Assembly (NCBI RefSeq): GCF_030409555.1
Contig: NZ_JAUFPU010000001.1
Location: forward strand, 62,001-126,000
Origin: Chitinimonas viridis
GTDB lineage: Bacteria; Pseudomonadota; Gammaproteobacteria; Burkholderiales; Chitinimonadaceae
DNA length: 64,000 nucleotides
Direction: 5' to 3'
Position 1 is the first letter of the stretch. Each line of letters begins with the position of its first letter. Made by a program: the position numbers and the translations under genes. The notes under the pieces are model-generated. The model saw only the letters and a list, made by a program, of their open reading frames with translations. It ran no database searches and had not been told where the DNA came from. Shown in pieces: positions 7,987 through 15,935 of this stretch.

Positions 7987-9135
7987 TCAGGGTAACAAGG
8001 TCGCGCTATGCAGGGTGAAGCGTAGGTTGGAGACATTCGGCACCAGCTTCATCACCACGTTATAGCGCTGTGGGCTATCGTTGATGGTCAGGTTGTTCAT
8101 GGTCAGCGTGCCGCTCGAACTATCGAAGCTGGCCTCGCTCTCGGCGCGGTTGCTCAGGCTGGTGTTGACCAGGTCGAACTCGTAACCTTGCGTATCCACC
8201 CGCTGTAGGCGCGCACCATACATCACGCCTTCCAGCCTCACCGCCGTACTCAGGACACCGCTATCGGCAAAGAACACCGAGCGTACCGGGTAGCCCATGT
8301 CGGCAATCAGCCCCAGGTCATACGGCGTCAGCTTCAGACGGCTGCCATCAACGGGCACGCTGCAGCCATTCATCAGGGTAGTCCGGTATGGCAAGGCATC
8401 GCTGCAATCGCCGATATGCGAAAAGTTCTGACTGAACTCCCGGTTGCCTGGCGACACGTAGGTCAGCTTCAGCGGTCCACCATTGGTCATCACGGTTTCA
8501 GGGCCAAAGAACTCCAATTGGTTGTAGACGCCATTCTCCGAGGGCAGCCCGTTGCCGGCAAAACGGGTCAGCAAGTCATAGGGGATGCGTACATTGTCGT
8601 AATACTGCCCCAGCGTCGCTGTATCGAAGCTGCGTCGTGCCGACACGCCAAGACCATGCACCAGCTCATGCATGACGATGGAGATCAGGTCTGTCTTGCC
8701 CTGCGGCACCACGCCGCCGCGCGTCTCCGGCTGTGTGTCCGGCCAGTACCATTGCTCCGAGAATGCCGCATTGACGGTGACAACAATGTCTGGCGTATTG
8801 GTGCGCACGCCCCCCAGCACGCGGGTCAGCGCACCAGGCTCCAGCACATGCAGGCCCTGTTGCAGGCCACGGTCCAGGCCAAAATTCAGCCCGCCGCCAA
8901 AGTGTGCCGTATTGGCGTCCGCCCGCACCTCCACGGTAATGGTCTGATCCGATGCAATAGCCGCACCCAGTAAGACGCCTGCCGCCCGGAAATTGCGCTG
9001 AAACAAGGAGCTGCTGTCCATCCAGCCACGCTGGGCGAAGGTGCTCTCCGCATCCACAAACTGAAAGTCAAAATTGGCGGCAGCCACAGAAGCCGAGCAG
9101 AGCGATCCCAGCAGGATAAGAGCAAGACGGCGCAT
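7987..9135 (-). CDS. secreted zinc metalloprotease-like protein
   Basis: 382 aa exported protein. The ATG at 9135 follows AAGGA with 6-nt spacing and gives a clean signal peptide (MRRLALILLGSLCSASVAAA). The zinc-protease motif HELVHGLG lies at residues 156-163: two His ligands and the catalytic Glu. In metzincins a third His follows (HExxHxxGxxH), but here that position is Ala166, so the third ligand must come from elsewhere, as in some PA-domain-associated bacterial proteases. The C-terminal third resembles a beta-rich accessory domain. Extracellular or periplasmic proteolysis is inferred; the substrate is unknown. Confidence 0.75.
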   Translation of the reverse strand: MRRLALILLGSLCSASVAAANFDFQFVDAESTFAQRGWMDSSSLFQRNFRAAGVLLGAAIASDQTITVEVRADANTAHFGGGLNFGLDRGLQQGLHVLEPGALTRVLGGVRTNTPDIVVTVNAAFSEQWYWPDTQPETRGGVVPQGKTDLISIVMHELVHGLGVSARRSFDTATLGQYYDNVRIPYDLLTRFAGNGLPSENGVYNQLEFFGPETVMTNGGPLKLTYVSPGNREFSQNFSHIGDCSDALPYRTTLMNGCSVPVDGSRLKLTPYDLGLIADMGYPVRSVFFADSGVLSTAVRLEGVMYGARLQRVDTQGYEFDLVNTSLSNRAESEASFDSSSGTLTMNNLTINDSPQRYNVVMKLVPNVSNLRFTLHSATLLP

Positions 9136-9270
9136 GTGCATTCCTTCAGGCGCGTCCAGCAAACCGGATTTCCACGAAAACCAAGTTGCTGCGGACGTAT
9201 ATTGATACGGCGCGGATCAGTGACCATCCGCAATTTTCTGTCCAGCATAAGCCGGAACCGCCAACAAACA

Positions 9271-9304
9271 AAAAGCCAGTTACGGGGCTAGCCGCAACTG
9301 GCTT
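9271..9304 (-). terminator. intrinsic terminator of the Yip1-family gene
   Basis: On the minus strand AGCCAGTT...AACTGGCT forms an 8-bp stem followed by a T-run (TTTTTG). It lies 18 bases past the stop codon at 9322 and has classical rho-independent form. Confidence 0.8.
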
Positions 9305-9321
9305 GGATACAGGCTGTCTGC

Positions 9322-10530
9322 TTACTGCTTGGCAGGGCGCTGCAGCGCCTCGATCTTGTCGGGGTTCACACTGACTATCGCCTGCTTGAGCAAGGCGATG
9401 TCCACCTGGTTGCCTTCGGCCTCCAGCATCACGCCATTGGCCAGCACCACGCTGAACTGCCCACGGCTACCATCCTTCTGGTAATCCTCACGCAGGGTGC
9501 GCTTACCATCCTTGTAGATCTTCTCGATGGCCGTATCGGTTTCCTTGTCGGATGTGACATTGGCCCAGGCTGCCAGGCTCATCAGGCCGCCAGCACCACC
9601 CAAGTCGGTAATCGACAGACGCAGACTACGGGTATCGTCACCGTAGGCCGCCTTGGCGGTCGATACCGAAAAGCCCATGGCCGAATTGCTTTCGGCTTCC
9701 ACCGAATTGCGCTTGAGGCCCGCGATATTCTCCGGCAGGAAGGCCTTCAATTCCTGGCTGGCAATTGGCGTGCCGCCACCGCTGACCATGGCGCCCAATG
9801 CGGCACCCGCCGCCGCCGTATCACCCGAAGCCTGCGCTTCTTCCAGTTTCTTGCCGGCTTCTTCCATCTGCTTGGCCATGGCTTCCAGCTTGGAAGTATC
9901 AATGGCCACCTTGCCGTCAGGCGAATCCACCGAGATGGAACTGGCCGCGCCCATCAGCATGAAGGGCGCAGTCACCGCGCCTGCGATGACACCAATGATG
10001 ATGGAGGCCACAAAGCCGATGACGGCTACCACAGCGGTGTAACCTATGGCCTTGTCTTCCGAGCACTTCATCAGCACCGGCAGGCCCAGGTAGAGCAGAT
10101 AGAAACCGTAGAGGGCACCGAGGATACCCAGCATGCCCAGCATGGGAACAATGCTGAGGATGCCGACCACATAGCTGGCCGTCATGCTGAAGGCCACCAC
10201 CTTGAAGGCATTGAGCGGGTTCTTGGTACCGCCAAAGCTGGGCGCCAGCGCATCGACTATCAAGCTCAACACATACACCATCAGCAGCGACAGGCCGTAG
10301 GTCAGCGCGGCCTGCACCAGGCCAGCCACGATGGGCGTGCGTATGCTGATACCAAAGCCCCCTACCCCGATCAAGGACATGCCGATGAAGCTGGCGATCA
10401 CCGGTATAGCGGCCAGGATCAGCAGGTATTCCTTGTAGATGGACGCGACGGTGGCCGACTCGGCATCGATGACCGGCCAAGTCTCCTTGGGTTTGAGCAA
10501 TATGCCCTGTACACGTTGAACCAGGTTCAT
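9322..10530 (-). CDS. Yip1-domain inner membrane protein
   Basis: 402 aa. The N-terminal half is a Yip1-like membrane domain starting NLVQRVQGILLKPKETWPVI, a hallmark of the family, with about five hydrophobic helices in residues 30-210. The C-terminal half is soluble: a Glu/Ala-rich coiled-coil-like stretch (residues about 215-250), then an alpha/beta domain (ELKAFLPENIAGLKRNS...) that I do not recognise. AGGAA precedes the ATG, and an intrinsic terminator follows. Probably monocistronic. The function of bacterial Yip1-domain proteins is not established. Confidence 0.85.
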   Translation of the reverse strand: MNLVQRVQGILLKPKETWPVIDAESATVASIYKEYLLILAAIPVIASFIGMSLIGVGGFGISIRTPIVAGLVQAALTYGLSLLMVYVLSLIVDALAPSFGGTKNPLNAFKVVAFSMTASYVVGILSIVPMLGMLGILGALYGFYLLYLGLPVLMKCSEDKAIGYTAVVAVIGFVASIIIGVIAGAVTAPFMLMGAASSISVDSPDGKVAIDTSKLEAMAKQMEEAGKKLEEAQASGDTAAAGAALGAMVSGGGTPIASQELKAFLPENIAGLKRNSVEAESNSAMGFSVSTAKAAYGDDTRSLRLSITDLGGAGGLMSLAAWANVTSDKETDTAIEKIYKDGKRTLREDYQKDGSRGQFSVVLANGVMLEAEGNQVDIALLKQAIVSVNPDKIEALQRPAKQ

Positions 10531-10761
10531 CAGCGATTCCTATGGAATGAAAGTTAAGCGAACTCGTGAGTGTTAGCCCATCTGCCCGCAGGATACAAAC
10601 TGCAATATTGCCGAGACCACCAAAGCGGCGACGAGAACGGGAGTGTGGACTCAATCAGGGTAACGCTACCGGTTCAGGCTAACCCGACATCCCGCGCCAG
10701 GGCTCTCTCACGCCTGCGCCATCCTTCTCCACCGCGCCTTGGCTTGTGTCCGTAACCGGCT

Positions 10762-11121
10762 CTAAGCGCTTGCGCGCAGCACCGCGCCAAAAAGCACCAG
10801 ACCGCCCATAAAGCCCGCTATCCCAGCCATGCTCATCTCGACCAGCATGCGCCAACTACGCCAAGCGGGCGGCGGCGACACGGTCGGTACAGCTGCGGCT
10901 AGCGCGGGAGCCTCCTCCTGCCGCTTCAGCGTCGGGTGCAAGGGCGCAATCGGTGCATGGCTTGGCTTGACCAGTGGCCGCTCCGGCCAGCGCCGGGTAA
11001 ACTCCGCCACCAGTGCCGCACGGGCCTGGGTACGGGTGTAGTGGTGCGAAAAGCGCTCGGCATCAGTCGGATGCGCACTGCTGGCAGGCGTCCTTGCCTG
11101 CTGCTGCAAAGGGTTGTTCAT
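10762..11121 (-). CDS. small C-terminally anchored hypothetical protein
   Basis: 119 aa. It has a hydrophilic, Pro/Ala-rich N-terminal part (residues 1-85) and a single C-terminal hydrophobic segment (MAGIAGFMGGLVLFGAVL, about 98-115), suggesting a tail-anchored membrane protein. An excellent ribosome-binding site (AGGAGGAA) precedes the ATG, supporting it as a real gene. I recognise no family. It is transcribed away from the HU gene, with about 300 bp between them. Confidence 0.6.
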   Translation of the reverse strand: MNNPLQQQARTPASSAHPTDAERFSHHYTRTQARAALVAEFTRRWPERPLVKPSHAPIAPLHPTLKRQEEAPALAAAVPTVSPPPAWRSWRMLVEMSMAGIAGFMGGLVLFGAVLRASA

Positions 11122-11418
11122 TGCTACGGTTCCTCCTCAGGAACAGGGAATCCAGGCCGTGCCTGCCGCAGCTGATGCCGGCAGCAGGATGGGCTGGATT
11201 TCAATTTGACTAGCATTGTGCCAAGGTCTATGACATTCGCAAATGCCTGCCGCAAATATTGCCCAAACCGGCCCCAGGTGTGTCGAAAGCGCTGCAAGCC
11301 AGCACTGATGCGCTTTTACGCATGAAGTGATAGGCACAAACGCAAATCTTCCACTAGACTGTCCCTGGGCCGTGGCAGGCACGGCCGGCATTTACCCACA
11401 GCAGACAGAGGCATAAGC

Positions 11419-11724
11419 ATGAACAAGCAAGCACTGATTGATGTCATCGCAGACAAGGCCAACCTGAGCAAGGCAGCCGCCGGTAACAGCCTGGATGCGT
11501 TCATTGAAGCCGTTAGCCAAGCAGTCGCCGAAGGCGACACCGTGACGCTGGTGGGCTTCGGTACCTTCAAATCCCTGCCCCGCGCCGCACGCGAAGGCAA
11601 GAACCCACGTACTGGCGAGAAGCTGAAGATCGCCGCCACCGTTGTGCCCAAGTTCACCCCTGGTGCCACCTTCAAGGCTGCTGTTGCCGCCCAGGCCACC
11701 AAGAAGCCCGCCAAGAAGAAGTAA
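11419..11724 (+). CDS. hup: DNA-binding protein HU with lysine-rich tail
   Basis: 101 aa nucleoid protein. The HU/IHF core occupies residues 1-90: MNKQALIDVIA start, GDTVTLVGFGTF beta-hairpin entry and the DNA-binding arm GKNPRTGEKLKIAA. The C-terminus carries an added basic tail, ATKKPAKKK, longer than the usual 90-residue HU and mildly reminiscent of the Lys-rich tails of some beta- and actinobacterial HU proteins. It binds and bends DNA without strong sequence preference. Followed 12 bases later by the SRAP gene, which may be cotranscribed. Confidence 0.93.
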   Translation: MNKQALIDVIADKANLSKAAAGNSLDAFIEAVSQAVAEGDTVTLVGFGTFKSLPRAAREGKNPRTGEKLKIAATVVPKFTPGATFKAAVAAQATKKPAKKK

Positions 11725-11736
11725 TAGCCGCTTAGC

Positions 11737-12390
11737 GTGTGTACCAACTTCCGCCCTGTTGCGCCCAAGCGGCTTACCGACGAGTTCGAGGTAATCCCGC
11801 CCGACGAGGACTGGGTGGAAGAGGTCTACCCCAGCTATGCTGCACCCATCATCCGGCTCAGCCAGGCCAGCGCGCGCTCGCGTGAATGCCTGGCTGCCAG
11901 CTTTGGATTGATACCTGCGTGGGCCAGCGACCGTCACATCGGTCGCCATACCTATAACGCCAGAACCGAAACCGTGGGCGAGAAGCCTAGTTTCCGGCAT
12001 GCCTGGCACAAGCGCCAATTCTGCCTGGTGCCCATGCAATGCTTCTATGAGCCGGGCTACCACAGCGGCAGGGCACAGCGCTGGCGCCTGCAGCAGCGCA
12101 ATGGCAACAGCTTCGCCGTCGCCGGCATCTGGGACAGATGGCGCCGCGATGGCCAGGATCTGCTCTCCTTTTCGCTAATCACCATCAACGCTGACGGCCA
12201 TCCATTGATGGGCCAGTTCCATCGCCCCAGCGACGAAAAACGCGCCCTGGTGGTCGTCCCCCCCGCGCAATACGACACCTGGCTGCAAGCCGACAGCGAA
12301 ACCGCCCGCAGTTTCCTCAGCCTGATGCCCTTGGCCGGCTTTGAGGCCGAGGCAGCACCGTTGCAACCGCAGACCCTCAGCCTGTTCTAA
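11737..12390 (+). CDS. yedK: SRAP-domain abasic-site protein (YedK/HMCES)
   Basis: 217 aa protein of the SRAP family, which forms a covalent thiazolidine link with abasic sites in single-stranded DNA to protect them. The essential Cys2 directly follows the start (MCTNFRP), which fixes the GTG at 11737 as the initiation codon. Other family residues are visible: NARTETVGEKPSF, a CLVPMQCFYE block with the active-site Glu, and the late HxR-like segment around FHRPSDEKRALVV. It lies 12 bases after hup, suggesting a shared transcript. Confidence 0.9.
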   Translation: MCTNFRPVAPKRLTDEFEVIPPDEDWVEEVYPSYAAPIIRLSQASARSRECLAASFGLIPAWASDRHIGRHTYNARTETVGEKPSFRHAWHKRQFCLVPMQCFYEPGYHSGRAQRWRLQQRNGNSFAVAGIWDRWRRDGQDLLSFSLITINADGHPLMGQFHRPSDEKRALVVVPPAQYDTWLQADSETARSFLSLMPLAGFEAEAAPLQPQTLSLF

Positions 12391-12692
12391 CCCTCTTTGC
12401 TTGCATGGCTGGCAAGCAAGCGCTGGGCGCTGTTGCCTGGAGTACACAAGCCGTCACGGCTGTCGCTGCTGGCTGAAGCATCCCATCAAGGTGGCCAGCG
12501 CCCGCTGTTGCAGGACTATCGAGCCGTGCACGGCTGCAACTGGGCCCCGCACCACGGCAAGCCAACCACCCTCGCCGCCCACAACCGTTGCGCACTGGCC
12601 CCACAAGCGATTAACGTCCCCGTCAGCCAGCCCGAACCGGGTTGGCGGCATACACAGACGTCCATATCCACTCCTATCCTTGTTCCCATCTC
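12391..12692. other. intergenic region with a post-gene hairpin
   Basis: About 300 bp between yedK and the next membrane protein. A hairpin (TTGCTTGC/GCAAGCAA, 12397-12419) follows the yedK stop without a T-tract. The remainder shows no clear gene or promoter. A TTG-initiated extension of the downstream frame starts at 12642, but it lacks a ribosome-binding site. Confidence 0.5.
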
Positions 12693-13430
12693 ATGCAAAC
12701 TACCTATTCGATGACCTATATGGCCCGCGCCATGGCCACCCTGGTGCTCGGCACCATCTTCATGTTCTGCTTCGGCGACCTCTATGCCAGGATCAATCTC
12801 GGCCAACCCTGGTCAGAACAGGGCGTAAGCATCACGCTAGGCAGTCTCAGCCTGGCCTTGCTGGCATTCATCTGGGTGTTTCATCACAGCAAGCGCGTCA
12901 CCTACCATGGTGATCGCATCAGCGTTTCCTCCTTGCTGGGCGAAAAATCCATTAAGCTCGACGAGCACACCAAGATACGCCACCAGTTGATCCATATGAC
13001 GGGCCACGACAGCACCATCGCACTCCATCGCCTGCTGGAAATCGCGCCGCAGGATAGGGTCAATGCGGATTCGATGCATATCAACATTCATCTGAGTGAT
13101 GGCCAGAACCAGGGCCAACTCAAACTCAACAGCAATGTCCGCGGCATCATAGAGCTGCACCAACGTCTGGTTGCCTTTGAGCGCAACACCATTACCCCTA
13201 CGGCGCTGAAACACCTGAGTGAAGGCCGGGCGATGCACTTCGGCCCCCTCACTCTGCAGCGTGACACCCTGGTATATAAAGACCTGTCCTTACCCCGCGA
13301 TCAGATAGAGAAAATCACGATTGCAGGCGGCAAGCTGCTGATCAAGCAGAAAGGCAAGCTCCTCAGCGCCGTACGCTTACCGGTGCACAAGATACCCAAT
13401 GCCTTTGCCCTGCTTGCCGCCTTGGCATAG
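12693..13430 (+). CDS. membrane protein of unknown function, PH-like soluble part
   Basis: 245 aa. Two N-terminal hydrophobic segments lie at about residues 10-28 (AMATLVLGTIFMFCFG) and 45-63 (LGSLSLALLAFIWVF). A basic KRVTYHGDRISVSSLLGEKS strand pattern and a beta-rich soluble domain follow. The last 60 residues (GPLTLQRDTLVYKDLSLPRDQIEKITI...) look like another small beta domain. This layout is common in bacterial PH-domain-like membrane proteins, but no family is recognised with certainty. ATG at 12693 or 12711 are both possible; neither has a strong ribosome-binding site. Confidence 0.65.
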   Translation: MQTTYSMTYMARAMATLVLGTIFMFCFGDLYARINLGQPWSEQGVSITLGSLSLALLAFIWVFHHSKRVTYHGDRISVSSLLGEKSIKLDEHTKIRHQLIHMTGHDSTIALHRLLEIAPQDRVNADSMHINIHLSDGQNQGQLKLNSNVRGIIELHQRLVAFERNTITPTALKHLSEGRAMHFGPLTLQRDTLVYKDLSLPRDQIEKITIAGGKLLIKQKGKLLSAVRLPVHKIPNAFALLAALA

Positions 13431-13491
13431 CCAGTACAGCAGGCCACAGCCCATCGTGGCCTGCCCCATTTGAACAACAGAATCGAACAAC

Positions 13492-13968
13492 GTGCCTTAC
13501 AAATCCATGACTGCCACGCAGGTATCACTGCGCCCGTTGACGCACGCCAACTTCGACACGGTGCTGGCGCTCAAGGTCAAGCCCGAGCAAACCACCTTTG
13601 TCGCCAGCAACGAAAACACCATCGCCAAGGCCTACCTGGAGCCGGACAAGGTACAGCTGAGGGTGATCTATGCCGACGAGAGCCCGGTGGGCTTCATGGC
13701 CTATTGGTGCGACCCGGCAGCGGCGGCATTCCACCTGCTGCGCTTTATGCTGGGTAGCCAGCATCAGAGCCAGGGATATGGGCAGCGCGCCGTCGCAATC
13801 TGGCTGGATGAACTGAGCGCCACCCACGGCGATATCCGCGTCACGCTCTATTACACCGCTGGCCCAGGCAACCCACAGCCCTTCTATGCCAAGGCCGGCT
13901 TTTGCGATACCGGCGAGAAAGACGGCGACGAACACATCATGGCGCTGCAGTTGTCGGCACCCGCCTGA
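13492..13968 (+). CDS. GNAT family N-acetyltransferase
   Basis: 158 aa acetyltransferase of the GNAT fold, with the closest resemblance to the spermidine/diamine acetyltransferase group (SpeG/PaiA/BltD-like). Features include an N-terminal VSLRPLTHANFDTVLAL, central RFMLGSQHQSQGYGQRAVAIWL with the acetyl-CoA pyrophosphate loop (QxxGYG), and C-terminal PFYAKAGFCDTGEKDG, typical of the final strand-helix unit. It begins with GTG; an ATG five codons downstream is an alternative. Substrate not determinable. Confidence 0.85.
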   Translation: MPYKSMTATQVSLRPLTHANFDTVLALKVKPEQTTFVASNENTIAKAYLEPDKVQLRVIYADESPVGFMAYWCDPAAAAFHLLRFMLGSQHQSQGYGQRAVAIWLDELSATHGDIRVTLYYTAGPGNPQPFYAKAGFCDTGEKDGDEHIMALQLSAPA

Positions 13969-13985
13969 GCAACTGACGGGGTATC

Positions 13986-14131
13986 TGCGCCAATAATACC
14001 CTTCTGGCCTTGTCGTTCGAGCTTGCCATACCCACGTACTGTCCGCTGCACACGCCTGCTGCACGGCACCCGCTCCCGTGCGTCACCACCTATTCGCAAA
14101 CGCAGGGTTTTGGTAGCGCCTCCAAGCAGCA
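13986..14131 (+). repeat. Correia-like inverted-repeat element, copy 1 (degenerate)
   Basis: Intergenic element sharing long segments with copies at 34767 and 42733, including ACCCTTCTGGCCTTG, CGAGCTTGCCATACCCACG and TACTGTCCGCTGCACACG, and the right end GGGTTTTGGTAGCGCCTC. The left end is degraded. It contains no coding sequence. Confidence 0.65.
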
Positions 14132-14412
14132 GAATGTCACGCAGTGGCCGCCCTGCCCTGATCGACCGAAGTTCATCCTGCAAGGCCCCACGACCTACCC
14201 TGCCACACCCTGTATCAGGCTGCGTTGATGCAAGCGCCAGGGTTTCCCTGGCGCTTGCATAGCCCGACATAAACCATCAATGACTTAAATTCATAACCGC
14301 CTCTAAGTGCCTCACCGCACAGATTGGCAGGGATAGCCATCGTACATTGGCCTCAAGGACAGCCATGTCGCTGCCCCCAAACTGGCTCTAACAGGCCGTA
14401 GAGAGGTATGAG
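14132..14412. other. leader region of the pilus locus
   Basis: Intergenic sequence between repeat copy 1 and the first pilin gene. Apart from the perfect hairpin at 14228-14260 it contains no recognisable gene. It should hold the promoter of the chaperone-usher locus, but I see no convincing -35/-10 pair. Confidence 0.4.
14228..14260 (+). terminator. perfect 15-bp stem hairpin
   Basis: ATGCAAGCGCCAGGG, a TTT loop and CCCTGGCGCTTGCAT form a perfect hairpin about 150 bp upstream of the pilin gene. There is no T-tract, so it is a terminator-like, insulating or mRNA-processing structure rather than a textbook terminator. Confidence 0.5.
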
Positions 14413-14946
14413 ATGGATACGAATCGGCAATTCCCCGGAAACTTGCGCCCTACCTTGCGTCCGCAGTGGCCACTGTGGATATTCGCCCTCGGTCTCTGTC
14501 AGGCCGCGTATGCCGCCACCGCTACCGGCCCTATGCTGGTTACTGCCACGGTAGCCGCCACATGTGCGGTGGGTACATCTACCCTGGCCTTTGCCAGTGC
14601 CACCAGTGCCGCCATCACTGCCGGCAATATTGATGCTATCGGTACCGTCACTGTCAGTTGCACAACCGGGTCAGCTTACGCGGTTGCACTGGATGTGGGT
14701 GGCGGATCTGGAGCCACACTGGCATCCCGCAGGATGACGGCCGGCCTGCAGTCATTGGCCTATTCGGTCTACACCTCTGCTGCCCGCACCACGGTCTGGG
14801 GCGATGGCACAGGGGGTAGCGGCACCGTCATGGGTACGGGTACGGGGATCGATCAAGTGATTCCTGCGTATGGCCGTATTTTTGCTGGGCAGATCGTGCC
14901 GGCAGCCAGCTATTCGGATACGGTCAATGTGACCGTCACCTACTGA
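14413..14946 (+). CDS. SCPU-domain pilin subunit (CsuA/B-like)
   Basis: 177 aa exported structural subunit of an archaic (Csu-type) chaperone-usher pilus. A long signal peptide ends near QAAYAATA. The spore-coat-U (SCPU) domain shows the typical paired cysteines (ATCAVGTST, VSCTTG), the GDGTGGSGT loop and the C-terminal beta strand YSDTVNVTVTY used in donor-strand assembly. First gene of the locus, with the chaperone starting immediately after its stop codon. Likely the major pilin, by analogy with Acinetobacter CsuA/B. Confidence 0.85.
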   Translation: MDTNRQFPGNLRPTLRPQWPLWIFALGLCQAAYAATATGPMLVTATVAATCAVGTSTLAFASATSAAITAGNIDAIGTVTVSCTTGSAYAVALDVGGGSGATLASRRMTAGLQSLAYSVYTSAARTTVWGDGTGGSGTVMGTGTGIDQVIPAYGRIFAGQIVPAASYSDTVNVTVTY

Positions 14947-15747
14947 GTGCGCGCCATGCTGGCCAAGCACAACCCAAGCCCCTACCTGTTGCCCGGCCTG
15001 CTACTGCTGCAGGCCGGGCTATGCCAGGCAGGCTCGATAGAGCTGAGCCCGGTGCGTATCAACCTGTCCGCCAGCGCCAAGGTCGCGGTTCTGACCGTGC
15101 GTAACATCGGTGCTGAGTCGTCCGTCATGCAAGTAAGCCTGAATCGCTGGAAACCAGAGGGTATACGTTACACCTACGAGCCATCTCAGGATCTGGTCAT
15201 CACACCGACGACCTTCCGCTTGCTTCCAGGCAGGCAGCAAATCGTCCGCATCGGCACCCGAAGTAATCTACAAGTCTCCAGGGAGGCGGCATATCGCCTG
15301 TTCGTTGAAGAGGTGCCGCCCCCGCCGTCACCCAACAACACCGAGACTCGCTTGGTCATACGTCACGACCTGCCGGTTTTCGTTGCACCCGCAGAGTCTG
15401 CCAGGCCCAAGCTAGTGGCTGCGCTGGAATGCGCCAGCAATGGCACCAGCCTGCGCATGGGCAATATCGGCAACGCCCATGTGCAACTACGTCATATCGC
15501 CTTGAAAGCCTTGCCTGGCCCTCATGTACTGGGGAGCTGGGACGCCTTCGACTATCTTCTCCCCGATGCGCAAAAAAGCTGGGATCTCGCCAAAGCGGCA
15601 CCCGCAGCGCTCGGCAAAGCTTTTGTGGTGGTGGTTCAGACCGAACTGAACAGCTACACGGTAGAAGTCAGGAATAACTGCCCCATGGGTGTACTCCGCC
15701 GCAGTCGCATGGTGGCTGCCCCCGCCAGGCTGGCGAGCGTGCTATGA
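14947..15747 (+). CDS. periplasmic pilus chaperone (PapD/CsuC family)
   Basis: 266 aa periplasmic chaperone that would fold pilin subunits and deliver them to the usher. A signal peptide ends near AGLCQAGS. The immunoglobulin-like N-domain (IELSPVRINLSASAKVAVLTVRN) carries an assembly-type G1 region (TPTTFRLLPGRQQIVRIG) and the family-typical YRLFVEEVPPP. GTG at 14947 directly abuts the pilin stop; ATG at 14956 is an equally possible start. The gene is coupled to the upstream pilin; a 188-bp gap separates it from the usher gene. Confidence 0.88.
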   Translation: MRAMLAKHNPSPYLLPGLLLLQAGLCQAGSIELSPVRINLSASAKVAVLTVRNIGAESSVMQVSLNRWKPEGIRYTYEPSQDLVITPTTFRLLPGRQQIVRIGTRSNLQVSREAAYRLFVEEVPPPPSPNNTETRLVIRHDLPVFVAPAESARPKLVAALECASNGTSLRMGNIGNAHVQLRHIALKALPGPHVLGSWDAFDYLLPDAQKSWDLAKAAPAALGKAFVVVVQTELNSYTVEVRNNCPMGVLRRSRMVAAPARLASVL

Positions 15748-15935
15748 GACACGCAGCCCAAACAGCTAAACCGCGACGGGTGATCAGGCAGACAGCCTGC
15801 CAGGGGCCGCGACACCCCAGAGCCCGGCCATGCCACATGGGTGGCTGCCTGAAATCGCCACTAACTATCGTCTAAGGGGGTGTTTCGCCAGGTACGGTCT
15901 GCGCTACCCAAAGTCCTGACGGAACATGATGCCCC

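Noticed and set aside
11207-11235. Possible promoter TTGACT-N17-TATGAC upstream of hup
   Set aside because: Only four of six -10 positions match and it would leave a leader of about 180 bases; too weak to list as a feature.
12642-12692. Upstream TTG start for the membrane protein at 12693
   Set aside because: The extension has no ribosome-binding site and adds a polar, non-conserved-looking segment before the first membrane helix.
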